Shown here: in pieces, positions 1 through 5,527 of the stretch
How the letters are laid out: every line of letters begins with the position of its first letter
Position numbering within the stretch: the first letter of the stretch is position 1
Assembly (NCBI GenBank): GCA_039679885.1
Contig: JBDKUC010000057.1
Location: 1-7,857, forward strand
Reading direction: 5' to 3'
Source: JAJFUI01 sp039679885
GTDB lineage: Bacteria > Planctomycetota > Planctomycetia > Pirellulales > Thermoguttaceae
DNA length: 7,857 nt
Notes under the pieces: model-generated
Seen by the model: the letters and a program-made list of their open reading frames with translations, nothing else
Database searches by the model: none
What the model was told of the DNA's origin: nothing
Made by a program: the position numbers and the translations under genes

Positions 1-844
1 GGGTTCCATAGCCGGGCGCATCTGACCAGTACTCCGCGATTAGTTCCGGCTTCGTCCAGTCGAGCACTGCCTTCAATCGTGCAGCAGCGTCGTCCGAGGG
101 TTGGGCGGCCAATCGAGCCTCGATCGCCGTTTTCACCCGGGAAACGTACTCGTCGCGAGCCAGCAGGTCGACCAGTTCCCGCTCGGCGGCGGCCCATCGT
201 CGCGTGGCGGCCGACGGGGCCTTGGTCGCGGCCGACTCGACCAGGGCATCGAGCCACTCGTCGATCTCGGCCTGGGTCACCGCCGGCAAGTTGCAGTCGC
301 CGGCGCCGAGGAGCCACGCCTTCCGGGCACGCTGCCAGATGGACTCAAGCTGCCGGCGCACTTCCGTTCCCAACGGCCCTTTGGCCAGACGTCGCTTCAG
401 TCGCGTCATCACGGGGCAAACCATCTTCGGATTGTCGATGAGCGACTCGATCCGTTGAATGGCCCCCAACCGCACGGAATACGAATCGTCGTCAATTTGC
501 TGGACGAGCTTATCCAACTCGTCGGGAGAGGCATCGCCTGGCGGCGCGGCCGGCAGCCGGCGAGCCCAACGAACCAATCGGCGGCGAACCTCGAACGACA
601 GATCCGTTCGCGCCAGCCGGCGTTGGAACTCGGCCGCAAGAAGCCCTTTCGCCGCCGGCTGAGCAACGAGTTCTTCCAGCCGGTCGGCCGCATGGTCGCG
701 GATTTCGAACCGAGAGCTGTCCAAATCGGCCACCAGCCGCGAGATTTCGTCCGTCAGTCGTTTGGCGTCGGCCGGCGACGGTTCACCGCCGCTGGCAACC
801 GCGGCAAGGAACGAGAACAGAATCAGGGGAAGCAGGCGGGACAT
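1..844 (-). CDS. Secreted HEAT-like repeat protein, 3' end cut off by window edge
   Basis: The minus strand is open from an ATG at 844 to base 1, giving 281 codons with no stop, so the C-terminus lies outside the window. Residues 1-20 form a signal peptide (MSRLLPLILF, then SFLAAVASGG), so the protein is probably exported. The rest is alpha-helical and made of about 70-residue units. Unit one spans roughly residues 34-97 and contains LDSSRFEIRDHAADRLEEL. Unit two, about 109-178, has the parallel IDDDSYSVRLGAIQRIESLI. A weaker third lies near 196-263. The Arg-x-x-Ala spacing resembles HEAT-type repeats seen in many planctomycete exported proteins; no catalytic motif is visible. No clear Shine-Dalgarno precedes the ATG, but the signal peptide fixes the start well. 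It lies 156 bp downstream of the FHA gene on the same strand and may be co-transcribed with it. Function unknown; a scaffold or binding role is inference. The reading frame is well supported by codon composition and the signal peptide. Confidence 0.8.
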   Translation of the reverse strand, partial: MSRLLPLILFSFLAAVASGGEPSPADAKRLTDEISRLVADLDSSRFEIRDHAADRLEELVAQPAAKGLLAAEFQRRLARTDLSFEVRRRLVRWARRLPAAPPGDASPDELDKLVQQIDDDSYSVRLGAIQRIESLIDNPKMVCPVMTRLKRRLAKGPLGTEVRRQLESIWQRARKAWLLGAGDCNLPAVTQAEIDEWLDALVESAATKAPSAATRRWAAAERELVDLLARDEYVSRVKTAIEARLAAQPSDDAAARLKAVLDWTKPELIAEYWSDAPGYGT

Positions 845-1000
845 GTCAACGGCCAACTCGTCGGTTGGCGTCGGTAAGGCAAGCTTGCCGATACGGTATT
901 CGCTCAGACTCTTGACGCCAAGGCAACGGGAGTCTGCCCATGACGCTCGCGAGTCGATGGCCGGCAGTGACGTCGCGACACAACCGACCGGTAGATCATT

Positions 1001-1690
1001 CTATCCCAACTCGTTCAGGAAGGCGTCAAAGGGGTCCTCGGGCTTATCGGCGGGCTTGGCCTCCGGCTTTTCGCCCGCAGTCTCGCCGACAGGTTTCGTC
1101 TTTGCGGCGGACGACGGTTTTGCGGTCGGCGCATCGTTCTTCGTTCTCGCTCCGCCACCGAAATAAGGCTTCTTCTCGGCCTTTTTGGGCGCGGTCGCCG
1201 CGGAAGACGTGCCTGACGCGGCTTGCGCCGGCCTCGCCAACTCCCTGGGCGTTACCCCGTCATTCGCCTCGCCATCGACCGACGAATCCGTCTCGATGAT
1301 CTCGAAATCGGGCGGGTCGGCGGAGGCGTCGGCAGCCGCGACCGGGGCGTCAGCCTTGGTTTCGGCCAAGACGGGGGCAGGCAGCGAGTCCAAATCGCCC
1401 GCGTACTGGTAGTCGGCCTGAAACGTGAGCGGGCCGATCGAAAACTCGGCCTGCGGCGGCAGCGGAGCGACCTTAACCCGCTGACCGCCGACGACCGTGC
1501 CATTGAGCGAGCCGAGATCGCGGATCATCAGCAGCCCCCCGGCGTCGTAGATCTCGCAATGCCGCCGGCTGATCATGCGGTGGGCAATCTTCAGGGTGGC
1601 GTCCCCGCCGCGTCCGATCACCGTCGGCAGCTTTAGCGAGATGCTTCGTTTGCTGGTCTTGCCCCCCACGACAAGCAATTTCGCATCCAT
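1001..1690 (-). CDS. FHA domain protein with disordered tail
   Basis: This 229-residue protein begins with a forkhead-associated domain (about residues 5-92). The hallmarks are all present: G26-R27 after the first strands, S41-R42-R43-H44, and the DLGSLNGT block with N63-G64. FHA domains bind phosphothreonine peptides, so the likely role is a cytoplasmic adaptor in Ser/Thr kinase signalling, which is abundant in planctomycetes. There is no signal peptide or membrane segment. Residues 100-215 are Ala/Pro/Lys/Glu-rich low complexity, presumably disordered. The last ten residues, DPFDAFLNELG, are a compact acidic-hydrophobic motif quite unlike the tail before it, perhaps a docking peptide (inference). 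The ATG at 1690 is preceded by GGTGG about 4 bases upstream, a weak ribosome site. A candidate promoter lies at 1743-1771. The gene diverges from the tRNA/tig side and may lead into the HEAT-like gene. Domain call is firm; partner and pathway are unknown. Confidence 0.9.
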   Translation of the reverse strand: MDAKLLVVGGKTSKRSISLKLPTVIGRGGDATLKIAHRMISRRHCEIYDAGGLLMIRDLGSLNGTVVGGQRVKVAPLPPQAEFSIGPLTFQADYQYAGDLDSLPAPVLAETKADAPVAAADASADPPDFEIIETDSSVDGEANDGVTPRELARPAQAASGTSSAATAPKKAEKKPYFGGGARTKNDAPTAKPSSAAKTKPVGETAGEKPEAKPADKPEDPFDAFLNELG

Positions 1691-1742
1691 AGGCCACCGG
1701 ACATGCTGGAGTGCCAGTGATTACAGGACCATCGCACCTCTT

Positions 1743-1771
1743 ATCGTAGTCGGGCCGGGCGCCGCCGGCAA
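1743..1771 (-). promoter_or_regulatory. Candidate sigma70 promoter for the FHA gene
   Basis: Read on the minus strand, TTGCCG (1771-1766) is followed after exactly 17 bases by TACGAT (1748-1743). Each hexamer matches 4 of 6 consensus positions, with ideal spacing, and transcription would start some 45-50 bases before the FHA ATG. In GC-rich DNA such matches arise by chance, so this is only a candidate. Confidence 0.3.
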
Positions 1772-1815
1772 CCGGACAGTGGGGCGCGGCAACAGATTGC
1801 GGTGCGGCACACGGT

Positions 1816-1904
1816 GTTGGGTGGCATGCCCTGCTGAGGCACGAAGGGCGTGGTTTCGCACATCGCCACGCCCTTCGCCTTGGGCTCAGGGCGTGCCACC
1901 CAAC
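1816..1904. repeat. 89-bp imperfect palindrome, MITE/REP-like element
   Basis: The outer arms, 1816-1833 (GTTGGGTGGCATGCCCTG) and 1887-1904, are reverse complements over 18 bp except for one position that forms a G-T pair. Inside them, 1842-1853 (CGAAGGGCGTGG) and 1866-1877 are a perfect 12-bp inverted repeat around a 12-base loop. The folded strand would be a long, nearly complete hairpin with one asymmetric bulge. It encodes nothing recognisable. A 7-bp direct repeat GGCACAC sits on either side (1806-1812 and 1914-1920) and could be a target duplication, though the gaps to the arms are unequal. The size and structure fit a miniature inverted-repeat or REP-type dispersed element; I recall similar sequences in planctomycete genomes but cannot verify that here. 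Confidence 0.7.
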
Positions 1905-2033
1905 GAATTGCAAGGCACACTTCCGTGGTAAGCTAGCGAGACTTTTTCGCGCCGCAAGACGCTCGCCACTCCATCGCGGGGGCTTTTTCGTACTCCAGGT
2001 TCTCCATTTTGTGGGTAATCTGGGCAATTGGCC

Positions 2034-2061
2034 TTGAACGTCGCCCCGCACGGTTTATAAT
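2034..2061 (+). promoter_or_regulatory. Sigma70-type promoter for tRNA-Gly
   Basis: TTGAAC at 2034-2039 (4 of 6 to the -35 consensus) is followed after 16 bases by a perfect TATAAT at 2056-2061. Initiation would fall near 2068, leaving a leader of about 43 bases before the tRNA at 2111. The strength of the -10 and the position just ahead of a tRNA make this the best-supported promoter in the window. Read-through into tig is possible because no strong terminator follows the tRNA. Confidence 0.75.
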
Positions 2062-2110
2062 TTCGGGATTCGTTGGTGGCGGGCAATCGCGTGGCGGTCG
2101 CCCGAGCCAG

Positions 2111-2183
2111 GCGGGTGTAGCTCAGTTGGTAGAGCACGACGTTGCCAACGTCGTTGTCGTGGGTTCGAACCCCATCACCCGCT
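2111..2183 (+). tRNA. tRNA-Gly (anticodon GCC)
   Basis: A complete 73-nt cloverleaf is visible. The acceptor stem GCGGGTG (2111-2117) pairs perfectly with CACCCGC (2176-2182), with T2183 as discriminator. The D stem is GCTC/GAGC (2120-2123, 2132-2135). The anticodon stem CGACG/CGTCG (2137-2141, 2149-2153) encloses loop TTGCCAA, with anticodon GCC at 2144-2146 reading glycine codons GGC/GGT. The T arm (2159-2175) has loop TTCGAAC and one G-T closing pair. CCA is not encoded; CTT follows the discriminator, so CCA must be added enzymatically. This is the right tRNA for a GC-rich genome where GGC dominates glycine codons. Confidence 0.97.
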
Positions 2184-2254
2184 CTTTGCGATCCCGGAAC
2201 GGTGACGCAAGCCGTTTGGCAGTTTAGCAACCGTCGGCGCCGCGCCCGATCAGC

Positions 2255-2305
2255 AGCCGTCGGCATGACGGCTTCAGCGGAACCCGGGCCGACATCCGAT
2301 CGGCC
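2255..2305 (+). other. Two short hairpins in the tRNA-tig spacer
   Basis: AGCCGTC (2255-2261) and GACGGCT (2267-2273) form a perfect 7-bp stem with a 5-base loop. GGCCGA (2287-2292) and TCGGCC (2300-2305) form a second, 6-bp stem. Neither is followed by a T-run, so they are not canonical intrinsic terminators. They could be 3' processing or weak pause signals after the tRNA, or simply chance in GC-rich DNA. Apart from these stems and a short overlapping ORF, I see nothing in the 232-bp spacer. Confidence 0.3.
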
Positions 2306-2384
2306 GCTAAACAGAGCATGCTCCGGCATCTGCCGGCTGAACGGCTCTCGCATCGCTTTTCTGACGGTCGGCAAACCCGCGGGG

Positions 2385-2423
2385 ATGCAAACGCTCAACT
2401 TCAACTGGCACGATCATGGCTGA
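2385..2423 (+). other. Possible 12-codon upstream ORF overlapping the tig start
   Basis: An ATG at 2385 opens a 12-residue frame (MQTLNFNWHDHG) whose TGA at 2421-2423 overlaps the tig start codon region, arranged as ATGGCTGA. tig itself has no evident Shine-Dalgarno, so ribosomes finishing the short ORF could re-initiate on tig. The short ORF also lacks a well-spaced ribosome site (a G-run abuts its ATG), so it may be coincidental. Confidence 0.2.
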
Positions 2424-3954
2424 CACCGAGAATCGCGATTTGACCGACGAGAACCTTGAGGGCGCCGACGCGGCCGTTGCCGAAGAGGAAAAGCCCGAGC
2501 GAATCTCGCTCGAGGTGAAGGTAGACAACCGCAGCACGTGTGAGCGGCACGTGACCGTGACGATTCCCCACGAGGACATTGCTCGGTATTTTGACAAAGA
2601 GTTCAGCGAGCTGATGCCGACGGCCAACGTGCCCGGTTTCCGACCAGGCCACGCGCCGCGCAAGCTCGTCGAGGCTCGCTTCCGCAAGGATGTGGCGGGC
2701 AAGGTTAAGAGCGAGTTGCTGATGGATTGCCTCGCCCAGGTGAACGAGGACGAGAAGCTTGCAGCCATCAGCGAGCCCGACTTTGACTTCGCCGCCGTGG
2801 AAGTCCCGGACGAGGGGTCGTTGACGTTCGAGTTTGACATCGAGGTTCGCCCCGAGTTCGACTTGCCGCAGTGGAAGGGGCTGAAGATCGAGAAGCCCGT
2901 CCGCGATTTCAGCGACGAGGACGTCGAACAGACGATCCAGAACATTTTGGCCCGCCGTGGCCGGCTGGTTCCCTTCGACGGGCCGGCCGAGTCGGGCGAC
3001 TATATCACGACGAACCTCACCTTCAAGCACGGCGACGAGGTGCTCGCCAGTGCCGACGAAGAGGTGATTCGCCTGCGGCCGGTCCTCAGCTTCCGCGATG
3101 GGAACATCGAGAAGTTCGATGAGATCATGGCCGGCGTGAAGGCCGGCGAGACGCGCGAGGCCGAGGCCCAACTGACCGATGAGGCGCCGAACGTCGCCCT
3201 GCGCGGCCAGAAGGTCACGGCGATCTTCAAGGTTCTGGAAGTCAAGAAGCTGGAAGTGCCTGAGCTCACGCCCGAACTGCTCGACGAGCTGGGCAATTTC
3301 GCTGACGAGGCCGAACTGCGAGACGCCGTCCGCGACCAGCTTGGCCGGCAGTTGGAATACGAGCAGCATCAGCGGGCGCGGCAGCAGATCACCGCGGCCC
3401 TGACCGTCGCGGCCAATTGGGAACTGCCGCCGGGACTCCTGCAACGGCAGAGTCGCCGTGAGTTGCAGCGGGCCGTGTTGGAGCTCCAGCGGAGCGGCTT
3501 CAGCGACGACGAAATCCGCGCCCACGAGAACGCCCTGCGGCAAAGCAGCGCCGTCTCGACGGCCCGGGCGCTCAAGGAACACTTCATTCTCGAGCGCATC
3601 GCCGAAGACCAAGAGCTCGACGCCAACCAGGACGACTACGACGAAGAAATTCGGTTGATTGCCGCTCAAAGCAGCGAGTCGCCCCGGCGCGTCCGGGCGC
3701 GGCTGGAGAAGTCCGGCTCGATGGACGTCTTGCGGAATCAGATCATCGAGCGTAAGGTCGTCGATCTGATCCTCGAACACGCCAAGTTCCACGAGGTTCC
3801 CTACAACTTGCGGCGCACCGATGAGGCGGCCGTCGACCAAGCGGCCGGCGGCGGGGAGCAGGCCGAGATTCCCGAAGCCAAGTACGATGAGGGCGAGGAA
3901 GTGCCCGAAACGCCCAAGGAAAAGGGCGAAGAGCCGGAACATAGACCCCACTAG
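2416..3954 (+). CDS. tig: Trigger factor, ribosome-associated chaperone
   Basis: Trigger factor docks at the ribosomal exit tunnel and shields nascent chains in the cytoplasm. The ribosome-binding signature GFRPGHAP is at residues 74-81 of 512, within the N-terminal domain (about 30-145). An FKBP-like domain follows at about 180-280, ending in the family's VPELTPELLDELG join to the helical C-terminal domain (about 285-465). Against the roughly 430 residues of E. coli trigger factor it has an acidic N-terminal extension of about 28 residues and a 45-residue Glu-rich tail. In the FKBP region, E. coli IPGFEDGIKGHKAGE corresponds to IEKFDEIMAGVKAGE, and the FPEEY stretch is replaced by LTDEAP, so aromatic pocket residues look lost and prolyl isomerase activity is doubtful. 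No good Shine-Dalgarno precedes the ATG; no better in-frame start was seen. It heads the clpP1-clpP2 cluster, a classic tig-clpP arrangement. Confidence 0.95.
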   Translation: MADTENRDLTDENLEGADAAVAEEEKPERISLEVKVDNRSTCERHVTVTIPHEDIARYFDKEFSELMPTANVPGFRPGHAPRKLVEARFRKDVAGKVKSELLMDCLAQVNEDEKLAAISEPDFDFAAVEVPDEGSLTFEFDIEVRPEFDLPQWKGLKIEKPVRDFSDEDVEQTIQNILARRGRLVPFDGPAESGDYITTNLTFKHGDEVLASADEEVIRLRPVLSFRDGNIEKFDEIMAGVKAGETREAEAQLTDEAPNVALRGQKVTAIFKVLEVKKLEVPELTPELLDELGNFADEAELRDAVRDQLGRQLEYEQHQRARQQITAALTVAANWELPPGLLQRQSRRELQRAVLELQRSGFSDDEIRAHENALRQSSAVSTARALKEHFILERIAEDQELDANQDDYDEEIRLIAAQSSESPRRVRARLEKSGSMDVLRNQIIERKVVDLILEHAKFHEVPYNLRRTDEAAVDQAAGGGEQAEIPEAKYDEGEEVPETPKEKGEEPEHRPH

Positions 3955-3998
3955 GATTAGAGACGGCAGAAGCAGGAGTCCGAGGTCGGTCTCTCTTT

Positions 3999-4033
3999 CT
4001 GATCGCCGACCGCTGACCACTAGCCACTAATCC
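3999..4033. repeat. Five tandem degenerate heptamers before clpP1
   Basis: The end of the 103-bp tig-clpP1 spacer divides cleanly into CTGATCG, CCGACCG, CTGACCA, CTAGCCA and CTAATCC, a 7-bp period with consensus CTGACCA. On the other strand it reads as TTAG/CTAG/TCAG units alternating with GG-containing triplets, like the larger array after clpP2 but inverted. It ends just before the clpP1 ribosome-binding site. Confidence 0.6.
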
Positions 4034-4057
4034 GTGCCTGTCGATGAAGGATCATCC

Positions 4058-4687
4058 ATGAGCGATTTCATGCGGCCAGCCATCTTCGAGCCGCGAGCGG
4101 CCTATCGTGACTATCAGCGCCAGCGGCAGATGACGCTCGGCGATCTGCTGCTCGAGAACCGGATCATCCTGTTGCAGGGCGAGATCCACGACGGCAACGC
4201 CAACGAACTGGTGATGAAGCTTTTGTACTTGCAGAGCGAGAACCGCCGCAAGGACATCCACTTCTACATCAATTCGCCCGGCGGAAGCGTGAGCGCGACG
4301 CTGGCCATCTACGACACGATGCAGATCCTGAGCTGCCCGGTCGCGACGTATTGCGTCGGCTTGGCGGCCAGCGGCGGCGCGGTCCTGTTGGCCGGCGGGG
4401 CCAAGGGGAAGCGTTTCGCCCTGCCGCACGCCAAGGTGATGATCCACCAGCCTTACGGCCAGGTCGGCGGGCAGATCTCCGACATCGAGATTCAAGCCGC
4501 CGAGATCCTCCAGACCCGTGAGTCGCTCAATGGGATTCTCGCCGCCCACACCGGCCAGCCCATCGAGCGGATCGCCAAGGACACCGACCGCGACTTCTAC
4601 ATGACCCCGGAACAGGCCAAGGAGTACGGGATCGTCGACGATATCCTGACCAAGCAGGCCGTTGAAGTTACCGAAGAAGACAAATAA
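4058..4687 (+). CDS. clpP: ClpP protease proteolytic subunit, paralogue 1
   Basis: This is a ClpP-type serine peptidase (family S14), which assembles into a barrel that degrades proteins unfolded by ClpX or ClpA/C-type ATPases in the cytoplasm. The 209-residue product keeps the triad: S105 in GLAASGGAVLL, H130 in VMIHQP, and D175 in KDTDRD. The oxyanion motif INSPGG is at 71-76. The residue after the active serine is Gly where the usual motif is ASMGA. I chose ATG 4058 because GAAGGA at 4046-4051 sits 6 bases upstream; an in-frame GTG at 4034 would add eight residues but lies at the heptamer array and lacks a ribosome site. There is no obvious processed propeptide beyond a short Arg/Gln-rich N-terminus (residues 1-25). 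It follows tig by 103 bp and precedes clpP2 by 73 bp, probably co-transcribed. It could supply a specialised subunit in a mixed ClpP1P2 complex (inference). Confidence 0.93.
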   Translation: MSDFMRPAIFEPRAAYRDYQRQRQMTLGDLLLENRIILLQGEIHDGNANELVMKLLYLQSENRRKDIHFYINSPGGSVSATLAIYDTMQILSCPVATYCVGLAASGGAVLLAGGAKGKRFALPHAKVMIHQPYGQVGGQISDIEIQAAEILQTRESLNGILAAHTGQPIERIAKDTDRDFYMTPEQAKEYGIVDDILTKQAVEVTEEDK

Positions 4688-4697
4688 CCCGGAAGCC

Positions 4698-4741
4698 CGA
4701 AGTTCGAAATCCGAACTTCGAATTTCGGACTTAGGATTTCG
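4698..4741. repeat. Self-complementary TTCGGA-type repeat between clpP1 and clpP2
   Basis: CGAAGTTCG (4698-4706) and CGAACTTCG (4712-4720) form a perfect 9-bp stem with a 5-base loop. The segment CGAAATCC (4705-4712) can instead pair perfectly over 8 bp with GGATTTCG (4734-4741). The two stems share bases 4705-4706 and 4712 and so exclude each other. The AT-rich composition differs sharply from the flanking genes. Repeats of this flavour, made of TCCGAAAT-like units, are in my memory frequent in planctomycete spacers, which would make it a dispersed repeat rather than a dedicated regulator. Confidence 0.6.
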
Positions 4742-4760
4742 GATTTTCCACCCTACCGAC

Positions 4761-5351
4761 ATGACCTTAATTCCCTTCGTCATCGAGAAGTCCGGCCGCG
4801 AAGAGCGGGCGATGGACATCTACAGCCGCCTGCTGAAGGATCGCATCGTGTTCCTCGGCTCGCAGGTCACGGACGACGTCGCCAACGCGATCGTCGCCCA
4901 GTTGTTGTTCCTCCAGTCGGACGATGCCAAGTCGGACATCCACTTCTACATCAACTCGCCTGGCGGGAGCATCGCCGCAGGACTGGCGATCTACGACACG
5001 ATGCAGTTCGTCAATTGCGACGTGGCGACCTACTGCATCGGCCAGGCGGCGTCGATGGGGGCCGTGCTGTTGGCGGCCGGGGCGCCGGGCAAACGGAAGG
5101 CGCTGCCCAACTCGCGAATCATGATCCACCAGCCGATGGCCGGCGCCGAGGGAACCGCCGAGGATATCCTCATCCACGCCAAGGAGTTTATGAAGGTCAA
5201 GGAGCGATTGAACCGCATCCTGATCAAGCACACGGGCCACCCGTTGGAGAAGATCGAGCAGGATACCGATCGCGACCGCTTCATGTCGGCCGAAGAGGCG
5301 ATGGAGTACGGGCTGATCGACCACGTCATTGAACATGCGGGGCAGAGTTAG
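4761..5351 (+). CDS. clpP: ClpP protease proteolytic subunit, paralogue 2
   Basis: This second S14 peptidase of 196 residues is closest to canonical ClpP. It has S98 in the textbook GQAASMGAVLL, H123 in IMIHQP, D168 in EQDTDRDRF, and INSPGG at 64-69. The N-terminus (MTLIPFVIEK, then YSRLLKDRI at 21-29) matches the common ClpP start, which supports ATG 4761. A longer frame from 4662 is rejected because its extra residues come from clpP1 overlap and spacer repeat. No Shine-Dalgarno is visible; the upstream bases belong to the palindromic repeat, so translation may depend on that structure or on coupling to clpP1. Parts of the gene are almost identical to clpP1 at DNA level around the INSPGG and IYDTMQ codons, consistent with an old duplication under strong constraint. 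It ends at the heptamer array; no clpX follows. The call is secure, while pairing with ClpP1 in one complex is inferred. Confidence 0.95.
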   Translation: MTLIPFVIEKSGREERAMDIYSRLLKDRIVFLGSQVTDDVANAIVAQLLFLQSDDAKSDIHFYINSPGGSIAAGLAIYDTMQFVNCDVATYCIGQAASMGAVLLAAGAPGKRKALPNSRIMIHQPMAGAEGTAEDILIHAKEFMKVKERLNRILIKHTGHPLEKIEQDTDRDRFMSAEEAMEYGLIDHVIEHAGQS

Positions 5352-5395
5352 GGGCTAGGGGTTAGGGACTAGGGTTCGGAGTCTAGGGTTTAGCG
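5347..5395. repeat. Seven tandem telomere-like heptamers after clpP2
   Basis: Starting within the last codons of clpP2, the sequence divides into GTTAGGG, GCTAGGG, GTTAGGG, ACTAGGG, TTCGGAG, TCTAGGG and TTTAGCG, consensus NYTAGGG. The period is exactly 7 with no slips. The array absorbs the stop codon (TAG 5349-5351). It recalls the short tandemly repeated repetitive (STRR) heptamers described in heterocystous cyanobacteria. Confidence 0.75.
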
Positions 5396-5413
5396 GTCGC
5401 CGGTACGGCGACC
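5395..5413 (+). terminator. Hairpin downstream of clpP2, possible terminator
   Basis: GGTCGCCG (5395-5402) and CGGCGACC (5406-5413) form a perfect, very GC-rich 8-bp stem around a 3-base loop, 43 bases past the clpP2 stop. A T-rich stretch (5427-5449) starts about 14 bases later, too far for a textbook intrinsic terminator. It may end or stabilise the tig-clpP transcript, or be part of the repeat. Confidence 0.35.
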
Positions 5414-5527
5414 CTGCGTTGCGGCTACTTTTCTTTCGTTGTTCTTGTCATAGCGTAGCGTGCGTGCGGCCAAGGAGGGCTGTCGTGCGGCGGGCTGTCC
5501 GTCGCCGGAACGCAAGGAAGCGATACC

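Noticed and set aside
101..877. A 258-codon plus-strand frame at the left end
   Set aside because: The opposite strand is open through the edge and encodes a signal peptide plus repeated helical units; the plus-strand frame is its shadow.
878..889. Perfect 12-bp palindrome GGCAAGCTTGCC between the FHA and HEAT-like genes, considered as terminator or operator
   Set aside because: No T-run follows on either strand, and a 12-bp palindrome is expected about twice by chance in a window of this size.
1942..1990. Two copies of CTTTTTCG (1942-1949 and 1983-1990), considered as terminator T-runs
   Set aside because: No stable stem directly precedes either run, and no plus-strand gene lies upstream to terminate.
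2401..4020. A 539-codon open frame on the minus strand opposite tig, longer than tig itself
   Set aside because: Its product is Leu/Gly/Val-rich with no motif, and it lies exactly antisense to a clear trigger factor. In GC-rich genes with strong codon bias the complementary frame often lacks stops.
4662..4760. Extended N-terminus for ClpP2 from an ATG inside clpP1
   Set aside because: The added residues come from the clpP1 end and the spacer repeat, while the canonical ClpP N-terminus begins at 4761.
5347..5395. TTAGGG-like repeats considered as a true telomere or CRISPR-type array
   Set aside because: The units are degenerate and few, lie inside a chromosomal gene cluster, overlap a stop codon, and have no spacer-repeat alternation.
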